In this document: positions 54,017 to 64,000 of the stretch, in pieces
How the letters are laid out: the number at the start of each line of letters is the position of its first letter
Numbering within the stretch: position 1 is the stretch's first letter
The notes under the pieces: generated by a model
Database searches by the model: none
What the model was told of the DNA's origin: nothing
Seen by the model: only the letters and a program-made list of their open reading frames with translations
NCBI GenBank assembly: GCA_023053545.1
Contig: JAKZAN010000005.1
Coordinates: forward strand, 1,426,001 to 1,490,000
Direction: 5' to 3'
DNA: 64,000 nt
Origin: Lepidurus packardi
Lineage: Eukaryota > Arthropoda > Branchiopoda > Notostraca > Triopsidae
Translations under genes and position numbers: made by a program

Positions 54017-55179
54017 AATATTGTATTGCATTTTTTATCTTGCCGAAACACAAAGTGTGTGGCAAAAACACTGGAACAGTAAATACAATTTGCCCGTAAG
54101 ATAATAGTCTATACTGGTAATTCGTTAAATAATAATAATCATACATACAGTAAGATACATAAACGCACAATGTAAATTCAACAATAAAACCGAGCTTGCT
54201 TGTGTACTACACTACGGTTTGCCACTGTGTATGCGTTGATTCAAGCATAGTTTGAATTCCCGCTTGTTTGCCTGCCTCGCCATCTGGCGAAACGAAAGGA
54301 TATTAACTGCCCCTGAATTATAGGCAAATTCACTGGCGCTCGAGATGCCATCTATGAACAACGAAAACGCCTACAGTAGGCTCCACCGTGGCCTTAAGGC
54401 CACGGTGTAGTGTAACTCCTTATGGCGCTATAGCATGGCAAACTTAAGTTACACCTTTCTCAGTCCCTTTGCAATATAATCAAATTGTATTGTGACAGTA
54501 ATGTATGGTATTTCTTTTTCAATTTAACTGGGTTGCTAGTTTTTAATATTTGGCTTCCATAAATTTTTTACGTAGAAGAACATGTTAAAATATTGATATA
54601 GAAAAAAAAACCGAACCCAGATTTTTCGAGTTTATTATTATGATATTTTTAAAGAAAGAATTTTTCAATTATCTCTTACTGTTTACTTGGAAAGGTGTAC
54701 TAAAGTTTATGAAATTCAGATGAGAAATTGTGCTGCCACTCAGAAAATAACGACCAGGCAGGAAACTGCATAGCTTGTGCAGAACTCAAGAATGAGGATG
54801 AAAAGGAGATACCGTAAAAGTAGGGGGAAGGATATGACAAGGGTTTGCTCGAGCCTAAAGTAACCCAAGGGCACAAATACCTTGTGGCATTTTACTCTTT
54901 TCTTTTTGTCTCCGAATGGCTTTTCTCGAACATTTTCCCCCTGTTAGCAAAGAGGGGAAAGAGGTCAAGAAAGCGAACCAAGTTGGGTCTAGAAAAGGTG
55001 AAAAGATTTCCGGCTTGGTTACGAAAGCTAAGACTATAAGTATAGCTGCAGTTAGCTGCTTGGCGTGTAAATTTGGAAAATTTACAGTACAAATACATAC
55101 ATTTATTAAAGAAACTTACCTTACGTGTTGGTTTGTAATAATGAAAACTAGCTTTACTTAGGCATCAGTTCTAATTTGG

Positions 55180-55395
55180 TCATCACCGGATGCAAGTAAC
55201 TCTTAGCTCAATGGTATATTTAAAAGATACCATTTCACGGTGGCATTTTATATTTGACATCTCACGAGAGGCTCAAACTATCCTTTACTCTCAGGCATTA
55301 GTTAGTATTGTCATCACCGGATGCAAAAAACTCTTGGCTCAATGGTATATTTAAAAGATACCATTTCACGGTGGCATTTTATATTTGATAGCAAC
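55180..55395. repeat. Two direct repeats of about 80 bases with internal palindrome
   Basis: 55180-55262 and 55308-55389 are nearly identical, each starting with TCATCACCGGATGCAA, containing GGTAT-ATTTAAAAG-ATACC that can fold back, and ending in CACGGTGGCATTTTATATTTGA. The phrase CTCACGAGAGGCT also occurs after the first repeat and again near 55449. These subterminal repeats could be transposase-binding sites of the second element. Confidence 0.7.
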
Positions 55396-55559
55396 CTCTC
55401 GGATGTTTTTCATTGGTGAACTCAATGATTTCATGAAGGAAATCATCTCACGAGAGGCTTTGACGTGCATTTCATATAAGCTTTCAATAAGTTGACCTCA
55501 CGGTACATTTATAATTTTAATCCATGTGCATGTTTGACCAACATAATATGTGCATCAGA

Positions 55560-58352
55560 TCACTGATCAAGTGGTCTCTTTGCGGCCTTTTTACCGTTTG
55601 TTTGGTCTGCGACCTTTTTAGCCTCTATAGCGGCCAAAACGTAAGGCGGCTCCCGCGGAGCCAACTTTTGTCCCATCCGCGGGTCTGCAAGTTCAAGCAA
55701 CATACAGTCCATGAAAAAGGCTCTGAGTTTTGGAAGCATTGTGTCTTCCCAAAAAACCCTGTCAAACACAATCCGCTCAACTTGCAAACTGTTCTTTGTC
55801 CATGCAACAAAATCACACCACGCTCTTCCGGTCACGGCAAGCTGTCCTGTAACTTGGTAGTAGTGATTGTGCGTTCTCTTCAATCTCAGTTTGTCACCAT
55901 CAATTAACTCTAGAAAGCAGTCCTTCGGTTTTGATTTTACAAATTCAATGAAGGAAGACGCTGTCTCTGCCTTTCGGGGACACTTTATCTCGATAAGTCC
56001 TTCGTCACCTACAAGGCCGTCGGGAGATGCTCCCAGGTAACCTAGCTCAGGATGCACCCAAAACCCTGATGGGACTACAGTCACACAGTTCTTTATTTCG
56101 TAGTCTTTCCTGGCATTTGGCTCATTGGCCTGTCCGTAACGAGTACCTTCTGTGCTAATGTTATTAGGACTTAGTATTGCTTGCAATGTATTTTGACGCA
56201 AAGTTGTATCTCTGAGCTTACACACTTTGCCAAAGTGAGAAGCGGTCAGTCTACTCGCCCTTGCATCAAACCAATCAGAAGAATCAGCCTGCTCTCTAGT
56301 TTTCTCTTCAAGGGCCACAATCTGCTCCCTGCTAAGCTGCTGTTGAGCAACAATCAGTTTGCACCTGTCACGTAAGATCTCCTCTGGCAAATCTGGCTTT
56401 CCATAATGACAATCAGGTCCTGCGAAAGCTTCGCGCCTCCGAGTCAAAGCTTGTCGTGGAGAAGCAATAGCATTATTTTCCCGTGACTTCTCTAACCGAT
56501 TTCTGAACGAAAGAATATCGTCGTGACAATTCTTGGCAAAATTTTCTGTAGCAATGCTACAGGAACCATATTTTTTCAAAATAGCAGCCTGAAAACCTCG
56601 TCCATGGTGATATTCTAGAACAGCACCATAACATCGGTAATTATAAGATCCCCTTTGCGAGCGGAGAAATTGCTTGCCACCAGAGAATTTAGCCACCATG
56701 GACATAAACCGCTCTGCGAGGTTAGTCGTAACTTCGGTAAGCAAACCTGCAGCTTTGCTCCTACAGCCCAACAAGATCTCCATTACTTCAGTGTACAAAG
56801 CAGTGTGTACATTCTGTTTCAATTTCTGACCCACTGACTTACAACCCTTTCCACCATCGCTGGCCGCAGTGCAAAAAGTGTGGTCATTCAAAAGATAATG
56901 TCTGGGACCATTGCTCAGAAATGAACGAAGTTGATCAACATTTCCCTTCAATCTAGCGTTACGATTGATTGCACCTCGTGCTGCACCGCCAAGTTTACGT
57001 ATCAAAAGAGGGGTCAAAATTTTCTTATTGGCAGGGGTTTTGCCCTGAAGTTTATACAGAGCTTTCGTGAAATTTTTCATTACATGATTTGCACACTCAA
57101 GCTTGCGGACGGTTTTCTGAGTGCGAGGAGTATTAGCGAGGATAGCATTATGGGTCGAAGAGTCCCCGTCACCAATAAACGTTCGATAGCGCAAGCCGTG
57201 CTTGTCTTCAGCATCTCTAAAACCATCTACAATAATGGAGCTTTCCATTGCTGTAGACGGACCGTCCCAGTTTTTGAAACATTCGTGGGGGCGAGGATCC
57301 ACTTGTTTGTTCTTAGCTTGTTGACAAATGGAACAATATTTGTTACGAACTCCTACATGCAATATTTTCTTGGTCCGCGCACCAATGATTACGCCCACAC
57401 CTGACTTGGCTGTGTACCTGGTGCCGTGGCTCCTTTGAGACCACCCACCATCGCCAATTACGGTTATGTACGGCGTGTTGTCTTCGTCAATTTGTTCAGC
57501 CCGTTCAGCCGATTCACGTTCTTCCTTCCCTGCATTTTCTATTTCTAGCTTTGCCTCTTTCTCCCATATTTTCCCAACTTTACGTTCCTGTTCAATAAAT
57601 GAGTTGCGGTTCATTGAAGGAACGCCAACGGTTGCCATGAATTCTTCTAAGTGGTTATGGGCTGCACCAATTTGCATAATTCCCATTGCAATTTTTGTGT
57701 TGACGGACAGAGCCTGAACTTTATCTGACCTCAAGCGTGCAGCATGCGGCGAAATGTTCTTTTGGGTAGGCCTTACATGCGCATATGGAGAAACCTGGTC
57801 AGTTGTTATAAAAATATTATCCTGGCATTTCTCACATTTGAAAGCAAAACTGCTCCAAAAACCTTTCTTAACTTCCTTTTGGAAAGGAATGGGTGAGCGA
57901 CAAATATCGTAGTGTTCAAAAATCTTATTGTGCCCTGACAAGAAATGGCAAACATTTACTAATCAAAGTCCGTCAACTTCTTTCTTCATTTTTGGTTGCG
58001 AATACCAAACAGGTTCAATGTTAAGTTCTACAGCATCAATTTCTGCCTGTTCTTTAAGAATGCGTGAAATTTCGTCATCTTCGAGACAGTTCGTTTCTTT
58101 GTCAAGGAGATCTAAACTAGCAAAGCTATTGGAAACAACGGAGCTAGTGCTAGCTATAGGCTCAATGGAAACTGATTCTATAGCAGGTCTGGAACTTACA
58201 GTACAAGAAGTTTGTAATTTTAAACTTTCACCTGGCGATACTTCATCTGGATCTGCTGGGTGTTCTTGGCAAAGCTTTTCTCTTCGGTTCTTCAAAGCAA
58301 CGCCTCTCAGTTTCTGTTTGCTACAGGATGACAGTATTTTTTTTCTTGCCAT
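55560..58352 (-). pseudogene. Transposase-YqaJ fusion of the second element, one in-frame stop
   Basis: The reading frame runs from the ATG at 58352 to 55560 with a single TGA (57963-57965) after EVDGL, about 930 codons. N-terminal basic and acidic region, then EPVWYSQPKMKKEV as in the first element (VVYSQPELKQKV). The DDE-type region has VIGDGGWSQRSHG, CFKNWDGPSTAME, FIGDGDSSTHNAI and ECANHVMKNF. The YqaJ-like part has LTASHFGKVC, GASPDGLVG and LIEIKCPRK. All presumed catalytic residues are present, so the copy was probably active until recently, unless the stop is read through or spliced out. Confidence 0.85.
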
Positions 58353-58839
58353 TTCCAGTCAGTAGTACCGATGCAAAAAACAAATAACGTAATAACTTGC
58401 GCCATTCAATGTTTGTACGACTCACGAACGCAGTAATGAACTTTTTCGTTGTCGTTTTAAATGATCAACTACAATGCTATAATGTTTGAAAGTATTCAAG
58501 AAATTGGTAACACCGAAATCAAGAACCGCTGATGCTGATCTCTGATTACGGAATGCGTTCTGGTCAAAGTTTCATAACAATATTCCGAAAAGTTAGTGAA
58601 ATAGTAAAAGTGAATGTCCTTTGAAATCGCATTTTGGCAAATTACACAAACACTACAAATTAAAAAGTCCTTCAGTTTTGAGAAATATTGAATTCCCCTC
58701 ATGTATAACTCTGTGCAAACCATTTTTACGTAAGTGCCAAAGTGTGAATGTTATTCTTGTGTTTTCACAATTTTGTTAAAGTTTTCTTGCTATTTTCTAG
58801 CTCCTAAGTAGACAGAGTTTGTAGCGTTTACCTTACTCT

Positions 58840-59760
58840 TGAAGGATTGTCAATATGTCGGTTAAAAAAAGCCCATATTAGCATATTGTAATGGAACAAT
58901 GGCTGAATGTGGCGTTCGTAAAATGTGAATGTGGTGTCCCACGAAAGGAAGAATTCCGACTGCATTGCTTCTTTCAGCAACCTAAACTGATAACCCAGCA
59001 CAGTAATGAATGCAATAATCGTGAAGCTAGTAATAACAGGACAGATCATCAAACTCGCCTAGCCAAAATAGAAGGCAAACCGCCATGGTGGTAATCAATG
59101 ATGCCACCGGGATTTGCATGAGCAATGAAGGCATTTTTGCAGCATTGCTGCAGTAATGCAGGCATTAGTTTCTATTTAATTTTATTATTTTTTAAATTTA
59201 ATTTTATATTATTTTATTTTTACTTTTTTATTTTAAGCGCATTTTTAAGAGCAACTTATTATTAGAGTTCTGAAGACGAGTGTCAGCACTGTAGCAATTT
59301 GCAGAAATTTCTAAGTCGTTTCAAATCATAGTAAATTTCAGAGTTTCAAGTCCACAGTAATAAGCTGATTTATCGCCCATATTACAGCACGCAACTCATC
59401 CAGCTTCCAGACAAGTATAACATGCATGGTACTGGTCAGAACAAAGGCATTACAGTACGATAGACTGGAACTGAGTCGTAAGATACTGGGTAATGTAGAA
59501 TTTACTAGAAAATCCCTTTACACAAAAAAGTAACGCAGCCAGTCCGATTGTTAAATCTGCGATGAGAACAGCCAACGTAAAGACTTTGATTCGGAATCCG
59601 TAGTTTGGTTTACTGAGCGGAAAACCTAGAATAAAACAACTCCTCAGCCACCAACGCAAAGCGTGGGTTAAACTTTCGGGTTTCGCTACTTTCACTGCAG
59701 AAATACTCTCTAGTGCGCACCTATTCCTACAGCACTTGCTATTTCTTTCCGCAAAAGACA
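58840..59760 (-). pseudogene. Gustatory receptor pseudogene 1
   Basis: The first part (59760-59490) reads PESLTHALRWWLRSCFILGFPLSKPNYGFRIKVFT-like, close to the N-terminus of the intact receptor at 61.6-63.0 kb but with no start ATG at the matching place. After a frame change, 59440-59350 matches the LDELRAV-NQLITVDLKL block. A later exon remnant at 59040-58900 reads TVLGYQFRLLKEAMQSEFFLSWD and degenerates after YERH. The last two exons are not found. Confidence 0.8.
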
Positions 59761-59859
59761 GCTGCACCCAATGAAGACCTAAACGCGACTCTCCCAATGA
59801 TACTGAACGTTTGTTTCCTTCCAAAATGTTAGATGGAATACAGCTATTAGCCACAGTAA

Positions 59860-60640
59860 TAACTTACAATAAAGCGTTTATTTGTCAAAGCGCAATTATT
59901 TTTTACTTTGGCTCATTAGAGAATGGAATTTAGCCTTATTTGCACAATAATTGACTTTCTTAAAGCGTTTTTTTTTCAAATTTAACCAGCGTTAGCCTCT
60001 GCTTATTACTAGCCTGTATTGTTGTGTAAAATACGTGGAAGATAATCACTTAAAAAGTATACAAGGACTTTTAACTCTAGGGTCAACTACCAAACCGTTC
60101 CCGGGTGCATTATATTACTGTGTGTCCAGTGAAGAAAACGTGAATTGCTGGCTTAAGCATGTTATTACAGCGCAGAATTAACTTAATAATTCAAGGCTGG
60201 ATGGATTAGCTTGATGAACCGCTCTCAGCGGCTTTTATCTGGCAGAGAAGGACAAAGTACGTCACTATTGCTGCCAACATCTGTTAGGGAAGAGATTTTA
60301 GGAAGTAAGTTCTTAAAGATCGACTTCTTTGTTTTACCGATAAAACTAAAGGTTTTCCGAGACGAAAGAAACCTCCCGCGGAAAACATAGTCAAGTATTC
60401 GAGGTTACGAACGTTTGTCGAAAACCTTAGTATGATCTAGGACGCCAGACATGCACAGTGATTCAGATTCTGTAAACTCAGACCAGAGGAGTCGACGATG
60501 GGAACCAATCAATGATTGATGTGCCGTACATGACCGTAAACGCATTTCTACCAGCTAACTGCAGTAATACTAGACGCTAGTAAAAGTATTTCTGTCAGCA
60601 TGGTTCAAAACTGAAGTAAACGTAACCGGTCACACTTACG
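59860..60640. other. Intergenic sequence between receptor pseudogenes
   Basis: No gene or recognisable exon is seen; it may hold the unrecognisable 3' exons of gustatory receptor pseudogene 2. Confidence 0.4.
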
Positions 60641-60641
60641 G

Positions 60642-61075
60642 TTAGAGTTGGAAAGAGATCATCAGCGCCGTAATAATCTGAAGATATTTCTTCAGTTTTG
60701 TGTCTACAGTATGATGAAGATTTTGGGCCGGTATTACTGTCCGACACTCATTGAGTTTCCGTACCAATATAACATGCAATGCACTGGTAGCAAGAAAGAC
60801 GTTATAGTACGATACAGTGGTGCTGATTCCATTGGTAGAAATATAAATTATTTCTTTCAGATATTTCTGGGTCGCATAAGTTAGTATGGTATGCCAACAG
60901 AAATATCTCCGATCAGAAGAACATTCTATACTTGGTTCACCTAGCGGTAAACCAACTATAAAACAAATCCTTAGCCACCAGCGCAACATGTGGGTTAAAC
61001 TTTCCGGTTCTGGTACTTTCGTCGCGGAAATAATCTTCACAACACCACAAATTTCTGCTTTACCCCCTGTAAAAG
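60642..61075 (-). pseudogene. Gustatory receptor pseudogene 2
   Basis: Minus-strand frame reading VKIISATKVPEPESLTHM and RWWLRICFIVGLPLGEPS, then a stretch without similarity where the second membrane segment should be, then SALHVILVRKLNECR and DTKLKKYLQIITALMI, which match the first exon of the intact receptor. The expected start ATG is ATT, and the second exon is not recognisable. Confidence 0.75.
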
Positions 61076-61122
61076 ACCAATTGCTCCAACTGAAGACTTG
61101 GACAAGACCCCAGCCAACGTGA

Positions 61123-61581
61123 GTTTTACTCTACTCCTTATAGTGGAAGAGGACGAATGGCTCCTGTCCAAAATTAAGAGCGAATTTCCGTCAAAGTTCA
61201 GTTAGGATAATAGTTTGGGCCTCTCAAACAGGCATAACTTCAGTGTTTCTCAAATAGTTGTTTACATGCAGAAATGATGAGCACAAGTAGTGGACTCGTA
61301 GAATGATTGGACACTATGGTCGCCTTTTGTATTGATCTGTGTGACCTAAGTGGCACTGCTAAATTATTAGCACGTTTAATTAACTAATTGCAGCTTAAAT
61401 TTATTTAATTAGAAGAAATTTTAACGACGGGAAATCTGCGAAGTAATAGCGTGTTACTGTAAGAAATTTGTATCTGTATTATTTGTATATAGTTTTTATC
61501 TGTATTATTACTCATTATAAATAAAATACTGCTGAAATCTGACTTCTTATGTTACTGCAGAAATATGACTGCGATTTACTG
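61123..61581. other. Intergenic sequence downstream of the intact receptor
   Basis: AT-rich, no gene. On the minus strand AATAAA at about 61396-61401 could serve as poly(A) signal for the receptor gene. Confidence 0.4.
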
Positions 61582-63021
61582 TTACTTGGTCTTTAAATTA
61601 CCGCAAAAGACTGTAGAGTTGCAGAACTGGTGACTTGAGTTTTTCTCCGTGGCTTGTACTTGGCATAAGAGCAAAAAATAGGTCATGAAGGCTGCCAGGA
61701 ACTAGAAAGACAATAATATTAATAATAATTATGTTATATATATATAAATATTTCTTCCACTGTTTTTTACCGTTAAAAGTAAGGATTTGTTCAAATGACA
61801 GAAGCCATAAACCGAAAATGAAGTTAGGGGTTCCAGGTTGCGAACGTTCCTTGCGAAACTTGGGACGATCTGCAAAAATTTGGAGCGATCTTATTGCTCG
61901 TACCCGAAGTAATATTAAGAAATTAAGTTACATTACCACTTTACTGTGAGCGATGTGAAGGACTTTCAAGTCAACTTTCGCCAGTTGCAATGCCAAAGAA
62001 CTTGCCTGTTTTTTGGCAGAAATAGTACTACATTTCTGTATATGTCTATGAGATTTTCCTTACCTGGTCGCGTAAGTAGTCACCAGCCACGCAGAGGCAA
62101 GATAATCTCACGCAATACTCAACCAAAAAGAAAAGTTCAATAATGGATTGCTTAGAAATGTAACCGGCTACTATATCTTGCGCTGCATAAAAGCCGCCAA
62201 CGCAGAGATGGACCAGGGAAGTGCCCATAATTATCGTTAGGGACATGTCGAAGCATTTCTGTAGTTTCTTTGATAGTTCGCAGAGCTGCACGTGGCGTTC
62301 GTAGAGCTTCTCCCAAGAAATCAAGATTTCTGTCTGCATAATTTCTTCTAGCAATGTAAACTGGTACCCCAACGCAGTAATCAATAGCGTAATGGTGTAA
62401 CCAATGACTCTTGGGTAAACAGACGAAAATACCCATAGCATCCAGACCGCAATATACAAAGTTGTCGACAAATCGAAGTTTATTTCTGTGTTTATGACGA
62501 TAACCAGTACTGCGACTCCCACTTGCTGCAGTTATAATCGCTTTACGTAACCGTACTTTAACTCGCCCAAAAAGAAAAAAACTTACTATGATGACTAAGA
62601 AAGCTATCGTCAGTTTCTCAGTAATCTTAAACCATTTTCTCAGCTTCAAATCGACAGTAATAAGCTGATTAGAGGCCAATATTACTGCGCGCAACTCATC
62701 CAGCTTCAATACTAACACAATATGGAGCACTGTGGTCGCAGTGAAAACAGAGAAATAAGCCAGTACATTACCATAGTGATAAGCACTGGACATTGGTGAT
62801 CCCTTGAGAGCGTCATAAATGGTACTGGTAATGCTTACTAAGCCCACTGTTACGTCACACATAAGAATTACTATGGTAAATACTTTGACTCGGAAACCGT
62901 AACTTTGCTTAGATAACGGTAAACCAATGATGAAACAAAGGTCCCACCACCAACGCGAGGTGGAAACTAAATCTTGTTTCGGGATTTCTGCCGCAAAAAT
63001 AGTCTTCACTAATCCTCCCAT
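61582..63021 (-). CDS. Gustatory receptor, seven-transmembrane (insect-type GR)
   Basis: Arthropod gustatory receptors are inverted seven-pass ligand-gated cation channels of chemosensory neurons. Four exons read in phase: 63021-62587, 62525-62064, 61869-61771, 61701-61582, giving 371 residues, the usual GR length. Hydrophobic segments are visible at about residues 40-65, 80-105, 135-160, 170-190, 265-290, and near the C-terminus. The intracellular helix region includes LGYQFTLLEEIMQ. The third exon has SFSVYGFCHLNKSLLLT and the fourth TYFLLLCQ, matching the C-terminal (F/Y)-x-hydrophobic block and TY-x5-Q signature of the family. Short phase-0 introns near the 3' end are also characteristic. 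Two pseudogene copies follow downstream on the same strand. The ligand cannot be inferred. The tail after LCQ (about 25 residues) is longer than usual. Confidence 0.88.
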
Positions 63022-64000
63022 GGCAACAGTTAATATCTGGGTAGTGTACTGTGCTTTGACAAAGGCATCTGTTCAGAGCTGAAGCTCTCAAACGACTACA
63101 GTGAGTCGGACAGAGTTATTACTTTCCGTTCAAGTGGAAACAACCTCTTTACCTTCCGAGTCCACTAAATAATGTAGCTAGTTTGATGAAGTGGCTTGTG
63201 TTTGCTTTAAGCCTGGTTCTCACAGGCTATCCTTGGACTCGCTATCCATGATCAAAGTCCAAAGTCGCACCTTGAGGGCAGGACTGGCTGTCCAAAACTC
63301 GTAATCGCGGGTGATACCAGGCTATCAAATTAGTTCGAATTTGGACTGTGTGATCGCGGGGATCGCATTGTCTGCCTGCATTGCCATTATGGAAAAGGGT
63401 TACAAATTAATTAATTGTTTATTGTACAAAATTATTGTATTAAATTTTAAATGCAGTCTAAAATTAGCCCCCGTCGCAACAGAGCAACCACGTTACAGAA
63501 AGGAATCGAAAACTACCGATAGTCTCGAAGTCGATCAACTGCTCCGCACGCCTTTTTCAGGAAACGGTCATCGCAGAACTGCACTGCGATTTCCATGCAT
63601 GGTTCAACGTCTCAGGTTCGAGACTACGTTCATTAATACGAGCATATCAAGAGGGGTTGTTAACTGTAACAGGTAGGCTACCTTACGCACAAAAACTGTA
63701 GCCCTGGAAGTCGAGACAGGATTACCTCCTACCCTGGCGCTGCGGGCGGAAGGTCAGTCAGTCGCAAAGAAACCGAGTGAGGGTATAGACACTGTTTCAG
63801 CAAAGCTGCAGACAATCAAAGCTACGTGAACGAGTTTCTGCCAGGAAGTTCAGCGTCATTAGCCATGATACGGTCAGTTCCACGCGGCCATGAAGGCTTG
63901 CCAGCAGAATCTGGGGATCCACGGGCGCGAGACATCCCACGCCGCCCCACGGGGTTAGGTCCGTGGGTGCAAAAGTAAAACAGTAAAAAAGTAAAAAAGT
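63022..64000. other. Terminal kilobase, no gene recognised
   Basis: A 121-codon plus frame at 63311-63676 has no recognisable domain. Around 63210-63370 imperfect repeats of (G/A)GCTATC and GTCCAAA/TTTGGAC in both orientations suggest a small palindromic element. The last 200 bases are GC-richer and end in an A-rich tail AAAAGTAAAACAGTAAAAAAGT, which looks like the 3' end of a retroposed sequence cut by the window edge. Confidence 0.4.

Larger units (their letters stand above)
48221..54393. mobile_element. Complete TTAA-target DNA transposon with transposase-YqaJ fusion (Kolobok-like)
   Basis: The element is 6173 bases with terminal inverted repeats GGCCACGGTGGAGCCTA, flanked by TTAA on both sides (48217-48220, 54394-54397). 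It carries a 977-codon transposase on the minus strand and a 192-codon second gene on the plus strand. The empty site TTAA survives behind NLR1 at 38221-38224. TTAA duplications are known from piggyBac and Kolobok; the transposase is not piggyBac-like, so Kolobok or a relative is my inference. Both frames are open, so the copy may be recent. Confidence 0.88.
54398..58830. mobile_element. Second, related TTAA transposon, right end not found
   Basis: Directly after the shared TTAA (54394-54397) a new end starts with GGCCACGGTGTAGTG, matching the first 10 bases of the neighbouring element and then diverging. Inside lies a transposase related to the first. No inverted counterpart of this end is visible before the gustatory receptor pseudogene, so the right end is lost or too diverged. 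The end coordinate is approximate. Confidence 0.6.

Noticed and set aside
58353-58830. Search for the right inverted end of the second TTAA transposon
   Set aside because: No sequence resembling the reverse complement of GGCCACGGTGTAGTG was found by eye; the boundary is left open.
1-64000. CRISPR arrays, operons, bacterial promoters
   Set aside because: No regularly spaced direct repeats of CRISPR type; genes have spliceosomal introns, so prokaryotic features do not apply.

Overview
The window reads as nuclear DNA of an arthropod, most likely not an insect and perhaps a crustacean; this is inferred from gene content only. Introns are short (about 50-200 bases), there is an insect-type gustatory receptor cluster ending in a TY-x5-Q motif, TTAGG-like hexamers occur, and most of the sequence is moderately AT-rich with many mobile elements. 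No bacterial or organellar signature is seen. All exon models below were read by eye from splice sites, frame and conservation; none is backed by transcripts.

Layout. 1-10.6 kb holds no gene I can support, only a four-copy (plus fragment) unclassified repeat at 1.3-2.0 and 5.9-6.5 kb. 10.6-24.0 kb is a block of housekeeping genes: DLST (2-oxoglutarate dehydrogenase E2, minus), an otubain deubiquitinase (plus), a tiny secreted YGYR-rich peptide (minus), the core 1 beta-1,3-galactosyltransferase C1GALT1 (plus) and the F-box/WD protein FBXW5 (minus). 24.8-32.7 kb is a decayed PIF/Harbinger DNA transposon with 3-bp target duplications; a young, whole-looking Ty3/Gypsy LTR retrotransposon (25347-31617) sits inside its Myb/SANT-like gene.

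34.0-48.2 kb is the most interesting part: two apparently intact NACHT-LRR (NLR-type) immune-receptor-like genes in direct orientation, with a shredded third copy between them. Each gene starts with very short exons that encode an Asn/Gly-rich segment with a phi-x-phi-Gly core resembling RHIM-type amyloid signalling motifs, spliced in phase to the NACHT exons. NLR2 carries two different motif exons. The two genes are a mosaic of near-identical and divergent patches, and each is followed by the same truncated repeat of its own last exon. The third copy is broken by deletions and a solo LTR.

48.2-58.4 kb contains two related DNA transposons encoding a DDE-type transposase fused to a YqaJ-like PD-(D/E)xK nuclease. 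The first (48221-54393) is complete with terminal inverted repeats and TTAA target duplications, and carries a second, opposite-strand gene; its empty target site is preserved behind NLR1. The second abuts it and its transposase has one in-frame stop. 58.8-63.0 kb holds three gustatory receptor copies on the minus strand: one intact four-exon gene and two pseudogenes. The last kilobase has no recognised gene.
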